Origin: Hymenobacter armeniacus
GTDB taxonomy: Bacteria > Bacteroidota > Bacteroidia > Cytophagales > Hymenobacteraceae
DNA: 64,000 bases
Assembly: GCF_014699055.1 (NCBI RefSeq)
Contig: NZ_JACXAC010000004.1
Location: 186,001-250,000, forward strand
Direction: 5' to 3'
Shown: positions 53,158 through 61,231 of the stretch, one piece after another
Numbering within the stretch: the first letter of the stretch is position 1
Layout: each line of letters starts with the position of its first letter
Position numbers and translations under genes: made by a program
The notes under the pieces: generated by a model
What the model was told of the DNA's origin: nothing
What the model saw: the letters and a program-made list of their open reading frames with translations, nothing else
Databases searched by the model: none

Positions 53158-53191
53158 CGGTCATGCTGAGCGCAGCCGAAGCATGACGTTT
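53158..53191. repeat. Deletion derivative of a subfamily B palindrome
   Basis: GTCATGCTGAGCGCAGCCG is followed at once by AAGCATGACGTT, so the left arm is fused to the right terminus with the loop and the rest of the right arm missing. It lies between holB and hemC. Confidence 0.75.
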
Positions 53192-53211
53192 TAAATGATA
53201 ACCGCCTGATA

Positions 53212-54138
53212 ATGAAAATCCGCCTCGCCACCCGCGCCAGCCGCCTCGCCCTGTGGCAAACCGAACACGTGGCCGCGCTGCTGCAAAAAGCCGGCTTCGA
53301 AACCGAAATCGTGCCGATGCAAACCACCGGCGACGCCGTGCAGGACCGCAGCCTGGCCAAAATCGGCTCCAAAGGCGTGTTCACTGAAGAGCTGGAAAAC
53401 AGCCTACTGCGCGGCGAAACCCACCTGGCAGTGCATTCGGCCAAGGACGTGCAAAGCAGCATCCCGCGTGAGCTGGAGCTGCTGGCCTTCCTGGAGCGCG
53501 AGCAGGTGAACGACGTGGTGCTGAGCTTCGATGAGCAGTTTTCACTCGACAAGCCGGGCATCGTGCTGGGCACCAGCAGCACCCGCCGCAAGGCTCAGCT
53601 GCGCCGCTTCTACCCGCACGCCGAAACCGCCGAAGCTCGCGGCAACCTCCAGACTCGCCTGCGCAAGCTCGAAGAAGGTCAGTTCGATGCCCTCGTGCTG
53701 GCCTACGCCGGCGTGCACCGCATGGGCTACGAGCACCTGGTGCGCCACACGCTGCCCGCCACCCAGTTTGTGCCCGCCACCGGCCAGGGCAGCATCGCCG
53801 TGGAGTGCGCCGCCGACCTCGACGCCAACCTGAAAACCCGCCTGAAGGCTGCCCTCGACCACCCCGCCACCCACACCTGCCTACTGGCCGAGCGCGCCTT
53901 TCTGCACACCATGGAAGGCGGCTGCAGCATTCCCTCCTTTGCCCTGGCCACGCTCGAAAATGGCCACCTGCGCCTGCACGGCGGCCTCATTAGCCTGAGC
54001 GGCGAAGAATACGTGGAAGAAATCCAGACCGCCGATTCGCCTGCCGAGGCTCATGCCCTGGGCGTGGCCGTGGCCGATGCCGTTCTGGGCTGCGGTGGCC
54101 GCGAAATTCTGGCCAGTATCCGCGAGCAGCGCGGGTAG
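53212..54138 (+). CDS. hemC: Hydroxymethylbilane synthase (porphobilinogen deaminase)
   Basis: A 308-residue enzyme (ATG at 53212) that polymerises four porphobilinogens to hydroxymethylbilane for haem and corrin synthesis. Signatures: IRLATRASRLALWQTEHV, IGSKGVFTEELENSLL, AVHSAKDVQ, TSSTRRKAQLRR and GCSIP in MEGGCSIPSFA, whose cysteine holds the dipyrromethane cofactor. No other haem genes are adjacent, which is common in this phylum. Confidence 0.96.
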   Translation: MKIRLATRASRLALWQTEHVAALLQKAGFETEIVPMQTTGDAVQDRSLAKIGSKGVFTEELENSLLRGETHLAVHSAKDVQSSIPRELELLAFLEREQVNDVVLSFDEQFSLDKPGIVLGTSSTRRKAQLRRFYPHAETAEARGNLQTRLRKLEEGQFDALVLAYAGVHRMGYEHLVRHTLPATQFVPATGQGSIAVECAADLDANLKTRLKAALDHPATHTCLLAERAFLHTMEGGCSIPSFALATLENGHLRLHGGLISLSGEEYVEEIQTADSPAEAHALGVAVADAVLGCGGREILASIREQRG

Positions 54139-54185
54139 CCGGGGCTGGCGGTTAGTTTTGTCGGGCGTTTTACTTTCTCTCCTCT

Positions 54186-54833
54186 ATGAAACATTCCATT
54201 CTGCGCGCTGCGGCGTTTTTGCTGGTGCTGCTGTGGGCTGCGGCCCCCGTTTTCGCGGCCGATAAACCCGGCAAGCCCAAAAAGAGCGGCAAAGACGAAG
54301 TCGTGACCATCACCACGCCGCAGGGCGTCATCCGCCTCGTGCTTTTCGACGACACGCCCCTGCACAAAGGCAACTTCCTGCAAAAGGCCAAAAGCGGGTT
54401 CTACAACGGCACCACCTTCCACCGCGTCATCGACAACTTTATGATTCAGGGCGGCGACGCCAACACCAAAGACGCCGACCCCAGCAACGACGGCCTGGGC
54501 CAGCCCAACGACCCCACCATCCCGGCCGAGCTCACGCCCGGCCACCCGCACGTGTACGGCGCCGTGGCCGCCGCCCGCATGGGCGGCCCGCGCGGCACGC
54601 CCAGCAGCAACTCCCAGTTTTACCTGGTCGAAAACCACGAGGGCACCCACTTTCTCGATGGGCAGTACACCGTGTTCGGCCAAGTCATTCAGGGCCTCGA
54701 TGTCATCGACAAAATTGCCAAGGTGAGCAAAGACGCCCGCGACCGGCCCCTTGCCGACGTGAAAATGACCATGAAGGTGGAGAAGCTGAAGCGGAAGAAA
54801 ATCAGCAAGCTCTACGGGTACAAGTACGAATAG
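54186..54833 (+). CDS. Periplasmic cyclophilin-type peptidyl-prolyl isomerase
   Basis: A 215-residue exported cyclophilin (ATG at 54186) with signal peptide ending PVFA. The fold is marked by FYNGTTFHRVIDNFMIQGGDA, GTPSSNSQFYLVENHEGTHFLDGQYTVFGQV. Residues that contact peptidyl-proline in cyclophilins (FHRV, MIQGG, Q..FY) are present. It is the third prolyl isomerase type gene in the window, with two parvulins near 0.5-4.4 kb. It sits between hemC and an SDR gene in the same direction. Confidence 0.92.
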   Translation: MKHSILRAAAFLLVLLWAAAPVFAADKPGKPKKSGKDEVVTITTPQGVIRLVLFDDTPLHKGNFLQKAKSGFYNGTTFHRVIDNFMIQGGDANTKDADPSNDGLGQPNDPTIPAELTPGHPHVYGAVAAARMGGPRGTPSSNSQFYLVENHEGTHFLDGQYTVFGQVIQGLDVIDKIAKVSKDARDRPLADVKMTMKVEKLKRKKISKLYGYKYE

Positions 54834-54857
54834 CCACCCGGCGCCCACTGCCAGCGT

Positions 54858-55763
54858 ATGAAAATCCTCGTCACCGGTTCCAATGGCCTGCTGGGCCAAA
54901 AGCTAGTTGCCTTGCTGCGTGCGCAGCCCGAAGTGGAGCTGGTGGCCACCTCCCGCGGCGCCAACAAGCTGGCTGCGCTTTACCCCGGCCTGCACTTCGT
55001 GCCCCTCGACGTGACCGATGCCGCTCAGGTGCGCCAGGTGCTGGCCCAGGAGCGGCCCACCCACCTCATCCACACGGCCGCTATGACCAACGTGGACGAG
55101 TGCGAGCTCAACCACGAAGCCTGCTGGCTGCACAACGTGACGGCCGTGGCGCACCTCGTCGACGCTTGCGCCGAGTTTGACATTCACCTCACCCACCTCA
55201 GCACCGACTTTATTTTTAGCGGCGAGGCCGGCCCCCTGGCCGAAGACGCCACGCCTGGGCCGGTCAATTTCTACGGCCACAGCAAGCTGGCCGCCGAAGA
55301 GCTGGTGCGGGCCAGCCCCGGCCGTTGGGCCATTGCCCGCACCGTGCTGGTGTACGGCGTGGCCCACGAGTACGGCCGCACCAACATCGTGCTGTGGGTG
55401 CGCGACTCGTTGCGCGCCGGCAAAGCCATCAAAGTGGTGTCGGACCAGTGGCGCACGCCCACCCTGGCCGAAGACTTGGCGCAGGGCTGCTGGCTGCTGG
55501 CCCTTCACTCGGCGCAGGGCATCTACCACATCAGCAGCGACGAAATGCTCACGCCCCATGCCATGGCCCTACAGGTGGCCGACTTTTTTGGGCTCGACCA
55601 CGGCCTCATCGAGGAAGCCAACGCCGGCACGTTTACGCAGCCGGCCCGGCGGCCGGCCCGGACCGGCTTCATCATCGATAAAGCCAAGCGCGAACTGGGC
55701 TACCGCCCCCACACTTTTGCTCAGGGCATCGAGCTGGTGGGCCGCCAGAGCGACGAGCGGTAA
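54858..55763 (+). CDS. RmlD-like NAD(P)-dependent sugar-nucleotide reductase (extended SDR)
   Basis: A 301-residue extended SDR (ATG at 54858). Glycine-rich NAD(P) motif TGSNGLLGQ, HTAAMTNVDECE, STDFIFSGE and the catalytic YGHSK are seen, the pattern of dTDP-4-dehydrorhamnose reductase (RmlD) and relatives. The usual rfb neighbours are missing, so the natural substrate may be another 4-keto sugar nucleotide. A terminator follows directly. Confidence 0.88.
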   Translation: MKILVTGSNGLLGQKLVALLRAQPEVELVATSRGANKLAALYPGLHFVPLDVTDAAQVRQVLAQERPTHLIHTAAMTNVDECELNHEACWLHNVTAVAHLVDACAEFDIHLTHLSTDFIFSGEAGPLAEDATPGPVNFYGHSKLAAEELVRASPGRWAIARTVLVYGVAHEYGRTNIVLWVRDSLRAGKAIKVVSDQWRTPTLAEDLAQGCWLLALHSAQGIYHISSDEMLTPHAMALQVADFFGLDHGLIEEANAGTFTQPARRPARTGFIIDKAKRELGYRPHTFAQGIELVGRQSDER

Positions 55764-55768
55764 GGGCA

Positions 55769-55800
55769 AAAAAAACCCGCCGGGGTAGACGGCGGGTTAA
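55769..55800 (+). terminator. Intrinsic terminator of the RmlD-like gene
   Basis: AACCCGCCG and CGGCGGGTT pair around GGGTAGA, with an A-tract on the left and AAAA on the right; the U-tract on the sense strand is weak. Confidence 0.65.
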
Positions 55801-56510
55801 AACTCGGCAGGGGTAGCCGGCGAGCGGTAGAAGTAATGAGTGGGTAGATAGGGTAAGGGTATTATACCAAATGCGGGAAGTTGATAGGTAATGGGTAATC
55901 GACTGGATGCGATGGCTAAGCGTTAGAGCGGAAAGGAGGAATCAGGACTGCGGCCATACGCCTACCAGCAGGCCACCCACCAGTACGGCGGTGCGGCCCA
56001 GCAGGGCAGCTTCGCCCAATGCACGCGGCACAACCATGCCGTCGGGAGTCACGAAATCAATGCCCACCGATATGGGGCGAGCCGCCTGTGAGGTAGCCTT
56101 GGGGCGACGGGAGGAGCCCAATGATGGGTAAACGAGCAGATACATACAGAACGGGGTAGAGAAAAAGAGGAGTTGGGAGAGCGTCGAAATTGCTTTGTGC
56201 TGAAAAGCAATACAATGTTACCACCTCATTTTACCCTTTAAAAGGACATATCCGCTACGAGTGAGACATCAGGAAGCTTGCCTTTTTTAGCAGAAAAATC
56301 AAATAAATGGCTGAAAAGTACAGCTCATGTGAATTGCTGTCCAGTTCATAACATTTTTAACTATTTGTATAATAATGGTTTATAAACTAACGCTGCTAGT
56401 ATTTTCTAATTTTAATTTTAGAAAAAAAGGCCGAATTGAGACATTGAAACCTGGGCATTTGCCCCCGGCCAGTGCGCGTTTTCCTGCCTGTTTCAGGGCG
56501 CCTGTCTGAA
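55801..56510. other. Mostly non-coding 700-base stretch, AT-rich on the right
   Basis: Only one small open frame (55942-56145, minus) seems plausible. From about 56190 to 56420 the DNA is AT-rich, in contrast to neighbouring genes, with TTTTTAACTATTTGTATAAT near 56355, which could hold a promoter for a minus-strand or plus-strand transcript. No tRNA, repeat element or larger gene is seen. Confidence 0.6.
55942..56145 (-). CDS. Possible small protein of unknown function
   Basis: A 67-residue frame (ATG at 56145): MYLLVYPSLGSSRRPKATSQ, then ISVGIDFVTPDGMVVPR and a hydrophobic C-terminus (LLGRTAVLVGGLLVGVW). It is isolated in a 700-base gap and follows an AT-rich upstream region. I know of no family. 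Codon composition is like real genes, but it could be chance. Confidence 0.4.
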   Translation of the reverse strand: MYLLVYPSLGSSRRPKATSQAARPISVGIDFVTPDGMVVPRALGEAALLGRTAVLVGGLLVGVWPQS

Positions 56511-57494
56511 TTATCTTGCAGCTTGCCTTCGGGGCGCTGAAGACAGAAAATGCAGGCTTAACATACTGAATGTAAGTATTGTAATGGGAAAAACGAACAC
56601 CCACCATGCGCTCGTGTCATAGCGGAACGAGGCCATGAGCCGGCCCCAGCTGGCTACCTCAGGCGGCAAGCCGACACCCAAAAACGACAAGGTGCTTTCC
56701 AGGCCCAGCAGCCGGGCAAGGCTCAAGGGTAATGCAGCGCGTAATGGGCTGATGGCGTGTGGCATGGCATGCTTCAGCCAGATTTGCCAAGCAGGAATGC
56801 CAGCGGCCTGTGCGGCTTCGGTAAACGGTAGCGCACGCGTGCGCCGCATCTGGGCCCTGACCAGCCGGGCGGGCGTCGACCAAGCGGTAAACGCCAGAAT
56901 CGCCAGCAGCCCCAGAGCCGAAACGCCGCCCGTGCCCGCCGCAATGGCTAGCACCAGCACCAAGTGCGGAATGGTGTCGAGGGCCGTGGCGACCCCCATC
57001 ACGGCCGCATCGAGGGGCACCGAAGTGCTGTAAGCAGCGCCCCGGCGCGGGCGCCACAGCAGGCGCGCTACACCTGCCGCGGCCATCAGCAGCCCCAACC
57101 CAAACATGGGCAGGCGCAGAAACCACCACGCCGCGCCGAGGGCCAGTAGCCAGTAGCCGGCAGCGGCCCGCACCCGGTTGCCCCAAAACCCGGCCGCACC
57201 GCCCAGTACCCCGCCCACCATGGCCGCCAGAACGGCGGCTGGGAACGTAATGAATACAGCAGTGCGGCTCCCGTACACCAGCAGGCTAAGTACGTCGAGC
57301 CCCTGTGCGTCAGTGCCCAGCCAGTGCTGCCCGGGGCTGAGCGGGGCCTGCGCCACATGCGCCAAGTCGGGCACGTTGGGTGGGTAGGGCAGGGGCAGCC
57401 ATGGGGCCGCCACGGCCACCAGCACCAACAGGCCCAGCCAGGCGGCCGCCACTTTCTGCGTCCACGAAAGGGAAGGCGAGGTCAGGACTGCCAC
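56511..57494 (-). CDS. Oligopeptide-type ABC transporter permease (DppC/OppC-like)
   Basis: A 327-residue inner-membrane permease. The hallmark is the cytoplasmic EAA loop EAAQAAGIPAWQIWLKHAMP, which docks onto the ATPase; HWLGTDAQGLDVLSLLVYGSR near the N-terminus is typical of DppC. Compared with usual relatives there is an extra hydrophobic pair (~110-160, AGYWLLALGAAWWFL and GLGLLMAAAGVARLLW) before the EAA loop. The start is probably GTG 57494, overlapping the upstream permease gene by 13 bases; TTG 57515 is also possible. It ends the operon; no ATPase gene follows in the window. Confidence 0.88.
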   Translation of the reverse strand: MAVLTSPSLSWTQKVAAAWLGLLVLVAVAAPWLPLPYPPNVPDLAHVAQAPLSPGQHWLGTDAQGLDVLSLLVYGSRTAVFITFPAAVLAAMVGGVLGGAAGFWGNRVRAAAGYWLLALGAAWWFLRLPMFGLGLLMAAAGVARLLWRPRRGAAYSTSVPLDAAVMGVATALDTIPHLVLVLAIAAGTGGVSALGLLAILAFTAWSTPARLVRAQMRRTRALPFTEAAQAAGIPAWQIWLKHAMPHAISPLRAALPLSLARLLGLESTLSFLGVGLPPEVASWGRLMASFRYDTSAWWVFVFPITILTFSMLSLHFLSSAPRRQAAR

Positions 57495-58540
57495 CGGATG
57501 CGAGGGTCGGCCCAAAAATTCAACACGTCGGTGGCCAGCAGCGCCAGCATGCGGGCCGCGCCCACCAGCAGCACGCCGCCCACCAGCACGGGCGCGTCGC
57601 GCGCGACGGCGGCACCGGCCAGCAGGCGGCCCATGCCCGGCAGCGCAAATACCACTTCAACCACCACGGCCCCGGCCACCAGCGCCGGCAGCAGCTCGGC
57701 CAGTTGGGCCAGCGAAGGCAGCAAGGCATTGCGCAACGCATGGCGGCGGATAACGGCCGGCTCGGCCAGTCCCTTGGCGCGGGCCGTTACGGCGTAGTGG
57801 GAGCCCAGCTCCTGCACAAGGCTGGCGTGCAGCTGCAGGGTGAGCTCCGGAAGGGCGCTGAGAACCAGGGCGGCAGTTGGCAGCACCAGGTGCCATAAGT
57901 AGGCCGCCAGGTAGCCCCAGGTGCCGGGCGGCTGGTCGGTGGTTTGCCCCAGGCCATACCCCGGAAACCAGTCCAGCGCCTCGGGGTTGGCAAATGCCAG
58001 CAGCAGCAGGAGCCCCACCCCAAACAGCGGCAGCGCCTGGAGCCCCACCAGCCCGGCCCGAACCGGGCGTTGCCACCACGGCCTGCCCGCCAAGCCCAGG
58101 GCAAGCAGCAAGGCGCCGCCCACGGAAAGCGCCACCGCTAGGCCAGTGAGCGGCAACGTGAACGCCAGCGCGTCGGCCAGCTCCGCGCCGACGGCGCGGC
58201 CCGTGCGGTAGGACTGGCCAAGGTTGCCGCGCAGGAGCTGCGTGGCCCAGCGGTGGTATTGGTTGCGGAGGCCGTTCCAGCGCCAGGACGCGCGGGCTTC
58301 GGCGGGCGGGCTCACGTAAAAGAGCGGCTCATCGAGGCCCAGGCGCTGGTCGATGGCCTGCTCGGTGGCCGCCTGGGCTGCGGCAGAGAGGGGCACGCCG
58401 CTGCCGCGCTGCTCCGACGCATCGGGCGAGCCCAACTGCACGGCGCCCAAGTCGCGGTGAATGAGCAGGAAGACCACCGAAACCAGCGCCCACGCCGCCA
58501 ATCCCGTGCGAAGCAAATGCCAGGCTATGCGCAGGGCCAT
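57482..58540 (-). CDS. Oligopeptide-type ABC transporter permease (DppB/OppB-like)
   Basis: A 352-residue permease (ATG at 58540). A first membrane helix (LAAWALVSVVFLLIH) and a periplasmic loop with ATEQAIDQRLGLDEPL precede the main membrane block; the EAA-like loop reads VTARAKGLAEPAVIRRHALRNALLP. This is the DppB half of a dipeptide/oligopeptide importer. It starts 3 bases after the substrate-binding protein gene and overlaps the next permease gene. Confidence 0.9.
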   Translation of the reverse strand: MALRIAWHLLRTGLAAWALVSVVFLLIHRDLGAVQLGSPDASEQRGSGVPLSAAAQAATEQAIDQRLGLDEPLFYVSPPAEARASWRWNGLRNQYHRWATQLLRGNLGQSYRTGRAVGAELADALAFTLPLTGLAVALSVGGALLLALGLAGRPWWQRPVRAGLVGLQALPLFGVGLLLLLAFANPEALDWFPGYGLGQTTDQPPGTWGYLAAYLWHLVLPTAALVLSALPELTLQLHASLVQELGSHYAVTARAKGLAEPAVIRRHALRNALLPSLAQLAELLPALVAGAVVVEVVFALPGMGRLLAGAAVARDAPVLVGGVLLVGAARMLALLATDVLNFWADPRIRWQS

Positions 58541-58543
58541 GGG

Positions 58544-60292
58544 TTAGGGCGCCGGCTGGGCAACCCGCTCAATGGTGGCTGCGGCAAAGCCCGGCCTGAG
58601 GCTGCCCACGTGCAAGCCCGTAAGCGCACGGTTGGCCGCAACGCGGTTGGGCAGGTAAAACAAGGGCACAATGGGGGCCTCGGCCTGTAGCAGGGCCTGA
58701 AACTGCCGCAGCAGCGCCGTGCGCCGGGCGGGGTTGTCGGCTCTGGCAATGGCTGCGATGAGGCGGTCGCTGGCCGGCGTGCCAAACTTCGTGACGTTAT
58801 TGGCGCTTGCCGAGTGCAGCAGCTGCGTAAAGTTGAACATGAACGGGTTGCCTCGAAGCACGCGCAGGTACACGTCGAAGTCGCCGCTGCGCATAGCCGT
58901 GGCAAACGTGCCCGGTTCGGTGGGTCGCAGCGTGACCGGCACGCCAATGCTGGCCGCCGCCGCCTGAAACTGCAGCGCCACCGTGCCAAACAACACTTCC
59001 TCGGCGCGGTAGCGCACCAGCAGGCGCAGCTGCTGGTCGGCGCCCCGGCCCGTGCTACGAAACCAGCCTTCGTGGGGGGCGGACCGGCGCTGCCACCCGG
59101 CGCGGCGCAACAGCGCCACCGCCGAGTCGGGGGCGAAGGGCACGGGGGCCAGGCTGTCGTTGTAGTTGGCGCGGTCGGCGGGGCTGATGATGCCTACCGT
59201 GCGCTGGCCCTCGCCCAGCTGAGTGGCGCGCAACAGGCCCGCCGCGTCGAAGCAGCGGCTGAGGGCCCGTCGGGTCAGGGCATCGGCCAGGGCCGGGTGC
59301 CGGGTGTTGAAGCCGGCCGTGGCCACGTCGTACGACGGGCTCGTGTAAAAGCGCAGCGCCGAGCGGGCGGCGGGCGCGGCACGCAGCCGCGCAAACTCGC
59401 GAGCCGGCATCTGCGGAAACACGTCTACGTCGCCGCGCTGCAAAGCCAAAGCGGCCGTGGCCACGTCCGGAATGATGACGTATTCAAGCTGCTGGGGTCT
59501 GGCCTGCAACACCAGCGGCGCTGGCTGCAGGCGGCTGCCCCACCAGCGCGGCTTGCGCCGAAACGACAGAAACCGGTCTTTTTCCCATTTCAACAGTTCG
59601 TAGGGGCCACAGCCGGATAGGCGGTTCGACGAGCGGCTGGCCACCGCCGCGAGGTACTGTTGGGCCACCGCCCGGGCGCCGGAGTCGGCGGGGAGGGGCA
59701 GGGGCTGGCGCTGCAGGTCGGCCAGCGACCACCGGCGCAGCAGGCCGCGCGGGTCGAGGCTGTGCTCGGGCAGAATGAAAAAGTCGCCCGACGCCTGCGC
59801 AAATTCCAGGCTCTGGCCTCGGCACAGCAGCGTGAAACGGCGGGGGTCCTGAGGATGGGGCAGCACGGCCCGAATGAAGCTGTATTGATTGCGGGCGGCC
59901 TCGTTGGGCAGGCCCGGGCAAAGCATCAGCTTAAGGGTAAAATCCACGTCGCTGGCCAGTACGGCCCGGCCGTTGTCCCAGGTGGCGGCGGGCCTGATGC
60001 GGTACTGTAGCCGGGTGAGCGAGTCGCCCACCAACTGGACGGTGGGCAGTTGTTCGGCCAGCGCCGGTGCCAGCTGCTGGGTAGCAATATCGCCCTGCAG
60101 CAGGCTGACGTGAAGCAGGTTGTTGGCGTCGAAGGCCGCCAGATTAGGCGCAAAAAGCGGGTCGAGCGTTTCCGGGTCGCGAGCCCAGCGGATGCGCACG
60201 GTGTCGCGTTGGGCATGTTGGCCGCCGCAACTGCATGCCAACAAGGCGATTGCAATGCGCAGCAGAAAATTAGCTGGGAGAGGATGCTTCAC
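58544..60292 (-). CDS. ABC transporter substrate-binding lipoprotein (family 5, oligopeptide type)
   Basis: A ~582-residue extracytoplasmic solute-binding protein. The signal ends at a lipobox (ALLAC), so it is anchored to the membrane. Family 5 features include RIRWARDPETLDPLFAPNL and YRIRPAATWDNGRAVLASDVDFTLKLM near the N-terminus and the C-terminal APIVPLFYLPNRVAANR. It should capture peptides or similar solutes for the two permeases encoded immediately downstream. Start choice: GTG 60292 (MKHPLPANF) or GTG 60301; no ATG fits. Confidence 0.9.
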   Translation of the reverse strand: MKHPLPANFLLRIAIALLACSCGGQHAQRDTVRIRWARDPETLDPLFAPNLAAFDANNLLHVSLLQGDIATQQLAPALAEQLPTVQLVGDSLTRLQYRIRPAATWDNGRAVLASDVDFTLKLMLCPGLPNEAARNQYSFIRAVLPHPQDPRRFTLLCRGQSLEFAQASGDFFILPEHSLDPRGLLRRWSLADLQRQPLPLPADSGARAVAQQYLAAVASRSSNRLSGCGPYELLKWEKDRFLSFRRKPRWWGSRLQPAPLVLQARPQQLEYVIIPDVATAALALQRGDVDVFPQMPAREFARLRAAPAARSALRFYTSPSYDVATAGFNTRHPALADALTRRALSRCFDAAGLLRATQLGEGQRTVGIISPADRANYNDSLAPVPFAPDSAVALLRRAGWQRRSAPHEGWFRSTGRGADQQLRLLVRYRAEEVLFGTVALQFQAAAASIGVPVTLRPTEPGTFATAMRSGDFDVYLRVLRGNPFMFNFTQLLHSASANNVTKFGTPASDRLIAAIARADNPARRTALLRQFQALLQAEAPIVPLFYLPNRVAANRALTGLHVGSLRPGFAAATIERVAQPAP

Positions 60293-60368
60293 GCGGTACA
60301 CCTAGCCTGAAAGTCGCCCCGTGGCGGTGAACAGGCAATATAGGCACGAAACGCGACCTGCAGCGGAA

Positions 60369-60860
60369 TTAGGCTACGTCGTTGCCCCAGCCGCCGGTGC
60401 CGCCGTCGGCGCTATCGATATCGTTGCCCCAACCGCCGGTGCCGCCGTCGGCGCTATCGATATCGTTGCCCCAGCCGCCGGTGCCACCGTCGATGTCGTT
60501 GCCCCAGCCACCGGTGCCACCGTCAAGGCTGGTGCTGATGATGTCGTTGCCCCAGCCACCCGTGCCACCGAACGCAACGATGTCGTTGCCCCAGCCGCCG
60601 GTGCCGCCGTCGATGTCGTTGCCCCAACCGCCGGTGCCGCCGTCGGCGCCATCGATGTCGTTGCCCCAGCCGCCGGTGCCACCGTCGGCGCCATCGATGT
60701 CGTTGCCCCAACCGCCGGTGCCGCCGTCAAGGCTGGTGCCAGTACCGCCGAAAGTAGTCGAAGTGCTGCTTACAGGTGCCTGCAGGGCAAGCGCTTTTTG
60801 GGGGGCGCTGGTGGCAAAGCTGGCAAACTGGAACAGGGCGATGGCGAAGAGGTTCAACAT
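60369..60860 (-). CDS. Secreted protein composed of nine GGTGGWGND repeats
   Basis: A 163-residue protein (ATG at 60860) with an N-terminal hydrophobic signal region (LNLFAIALFQFASFATSA). From residue 46 to 161 it consists of nine copies of GGTGGWGND, joined by short linkers (IDGAD, ID, IVAF, IISTSLD, IDSAD) and ending VA. The spacing of copies is 11, 13, 14 or 16 residues. The GGxGND core resembles the calcium-binding RTX nonapeptide (GGxGxDxUx), but a fixed Trp and Asp at the hydrophobic position are unusual. I know no family. It is followed after 76 bases by the solute-binding protein gene. Confidence 0.8.
   Translation of the reverse strand: MLNLFAIALFQFASFATSAPQKALALQAPVSSTSTTFGGTGTSLDGGTGGWGNDIDGADGGTGGWGNDIDGADGGTGGWGNDIDGGTGGWGNDIVAFGGTGGWGNDIISTSLDGGTGGWGNDIDGGTGGWGNDIDSADGGTGGWGNDIDSADGGTGGWGNDVA
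60378..60725. repeat. DNA repeats encoding the GGTGGWGND units
   Basis: Nine near-identical copies of a ~27-base core (on the plus strand, TCGTTGCCCCA...GTGCC) are spaced by 33, 39, 42 or 48 bases, always multiples of three. Third-position changes such as GCCGCC/GCCACC with unchanged amino acids indicate selection on the protein. Confidence 0.9.
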
Positions 60861-61231
60861 GTCTATTTGGTTTATAAAGAGTGTGTCAGGCGATTGATTG
60901 ACACAAAGTTGGGGGGGGCGACCACCCTACAAAAGGACAATGTTGTTCTAAATCAGACTTGTGTAAAGCTAATATTTAAAATGATTTTTAAAAGAAGTAG
61001 AAATTAACATATGCTTTTCTGAATTGTATTAAAAGTTTTTAAAGCAACAGTTTTAGAAAAAATATGCTATTTGCGACGTCAAGCCATGAAAATGACCGTA
61101 ACAAATCACGATACAAAGGTGGAGGGGAGTATTCCAGTAAAAAAGGAAAGAAGGGCTCTGTTTGCGACATCGGGTTTACAAAGGCCTTTTTCCCATAAAG
61201 GCCGAATTTGAACTCATAGAGCGCTTTTGCA
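60861..61231. other. AT-rich divergent intergenic region
   Basis: About 370 bases separate the divergent repeat-protein gene and helical-repeat gene. No gene is seen. A short motif recurs three times: TTGCGACGTC (61071-61080), TTGCGACATC (61162-61171) and TTGTGACATCG (61260-61270, the last inside the next gene). It may be an operator, but the spacing (91 and 98 bases) is irregular. Confidence 0.5.

Noticed and set aside
56380..56607. 75-codon minus-strand frame at the end of the DppC-like gene
   Set aside because: It overlaps the permease gene in another frame and begins inside it; no supporting features.
60369..60860. RiPP (ribosomal peptide) precursor with multiple cores
   Set aside because: No ATP-grasp, radical-SAM, lanthipeptide or cyclodehydratase gene is nearby; the possibility is left open but unsupported.
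60382..60897. Plus-strand frame encoding PQPPVPPS repeats
   Set aside because: It is the complement of the GGTGGWGND repeats. The minus-strand frame has an ATG and signal sequence and its copy differences are mostly synonymous.
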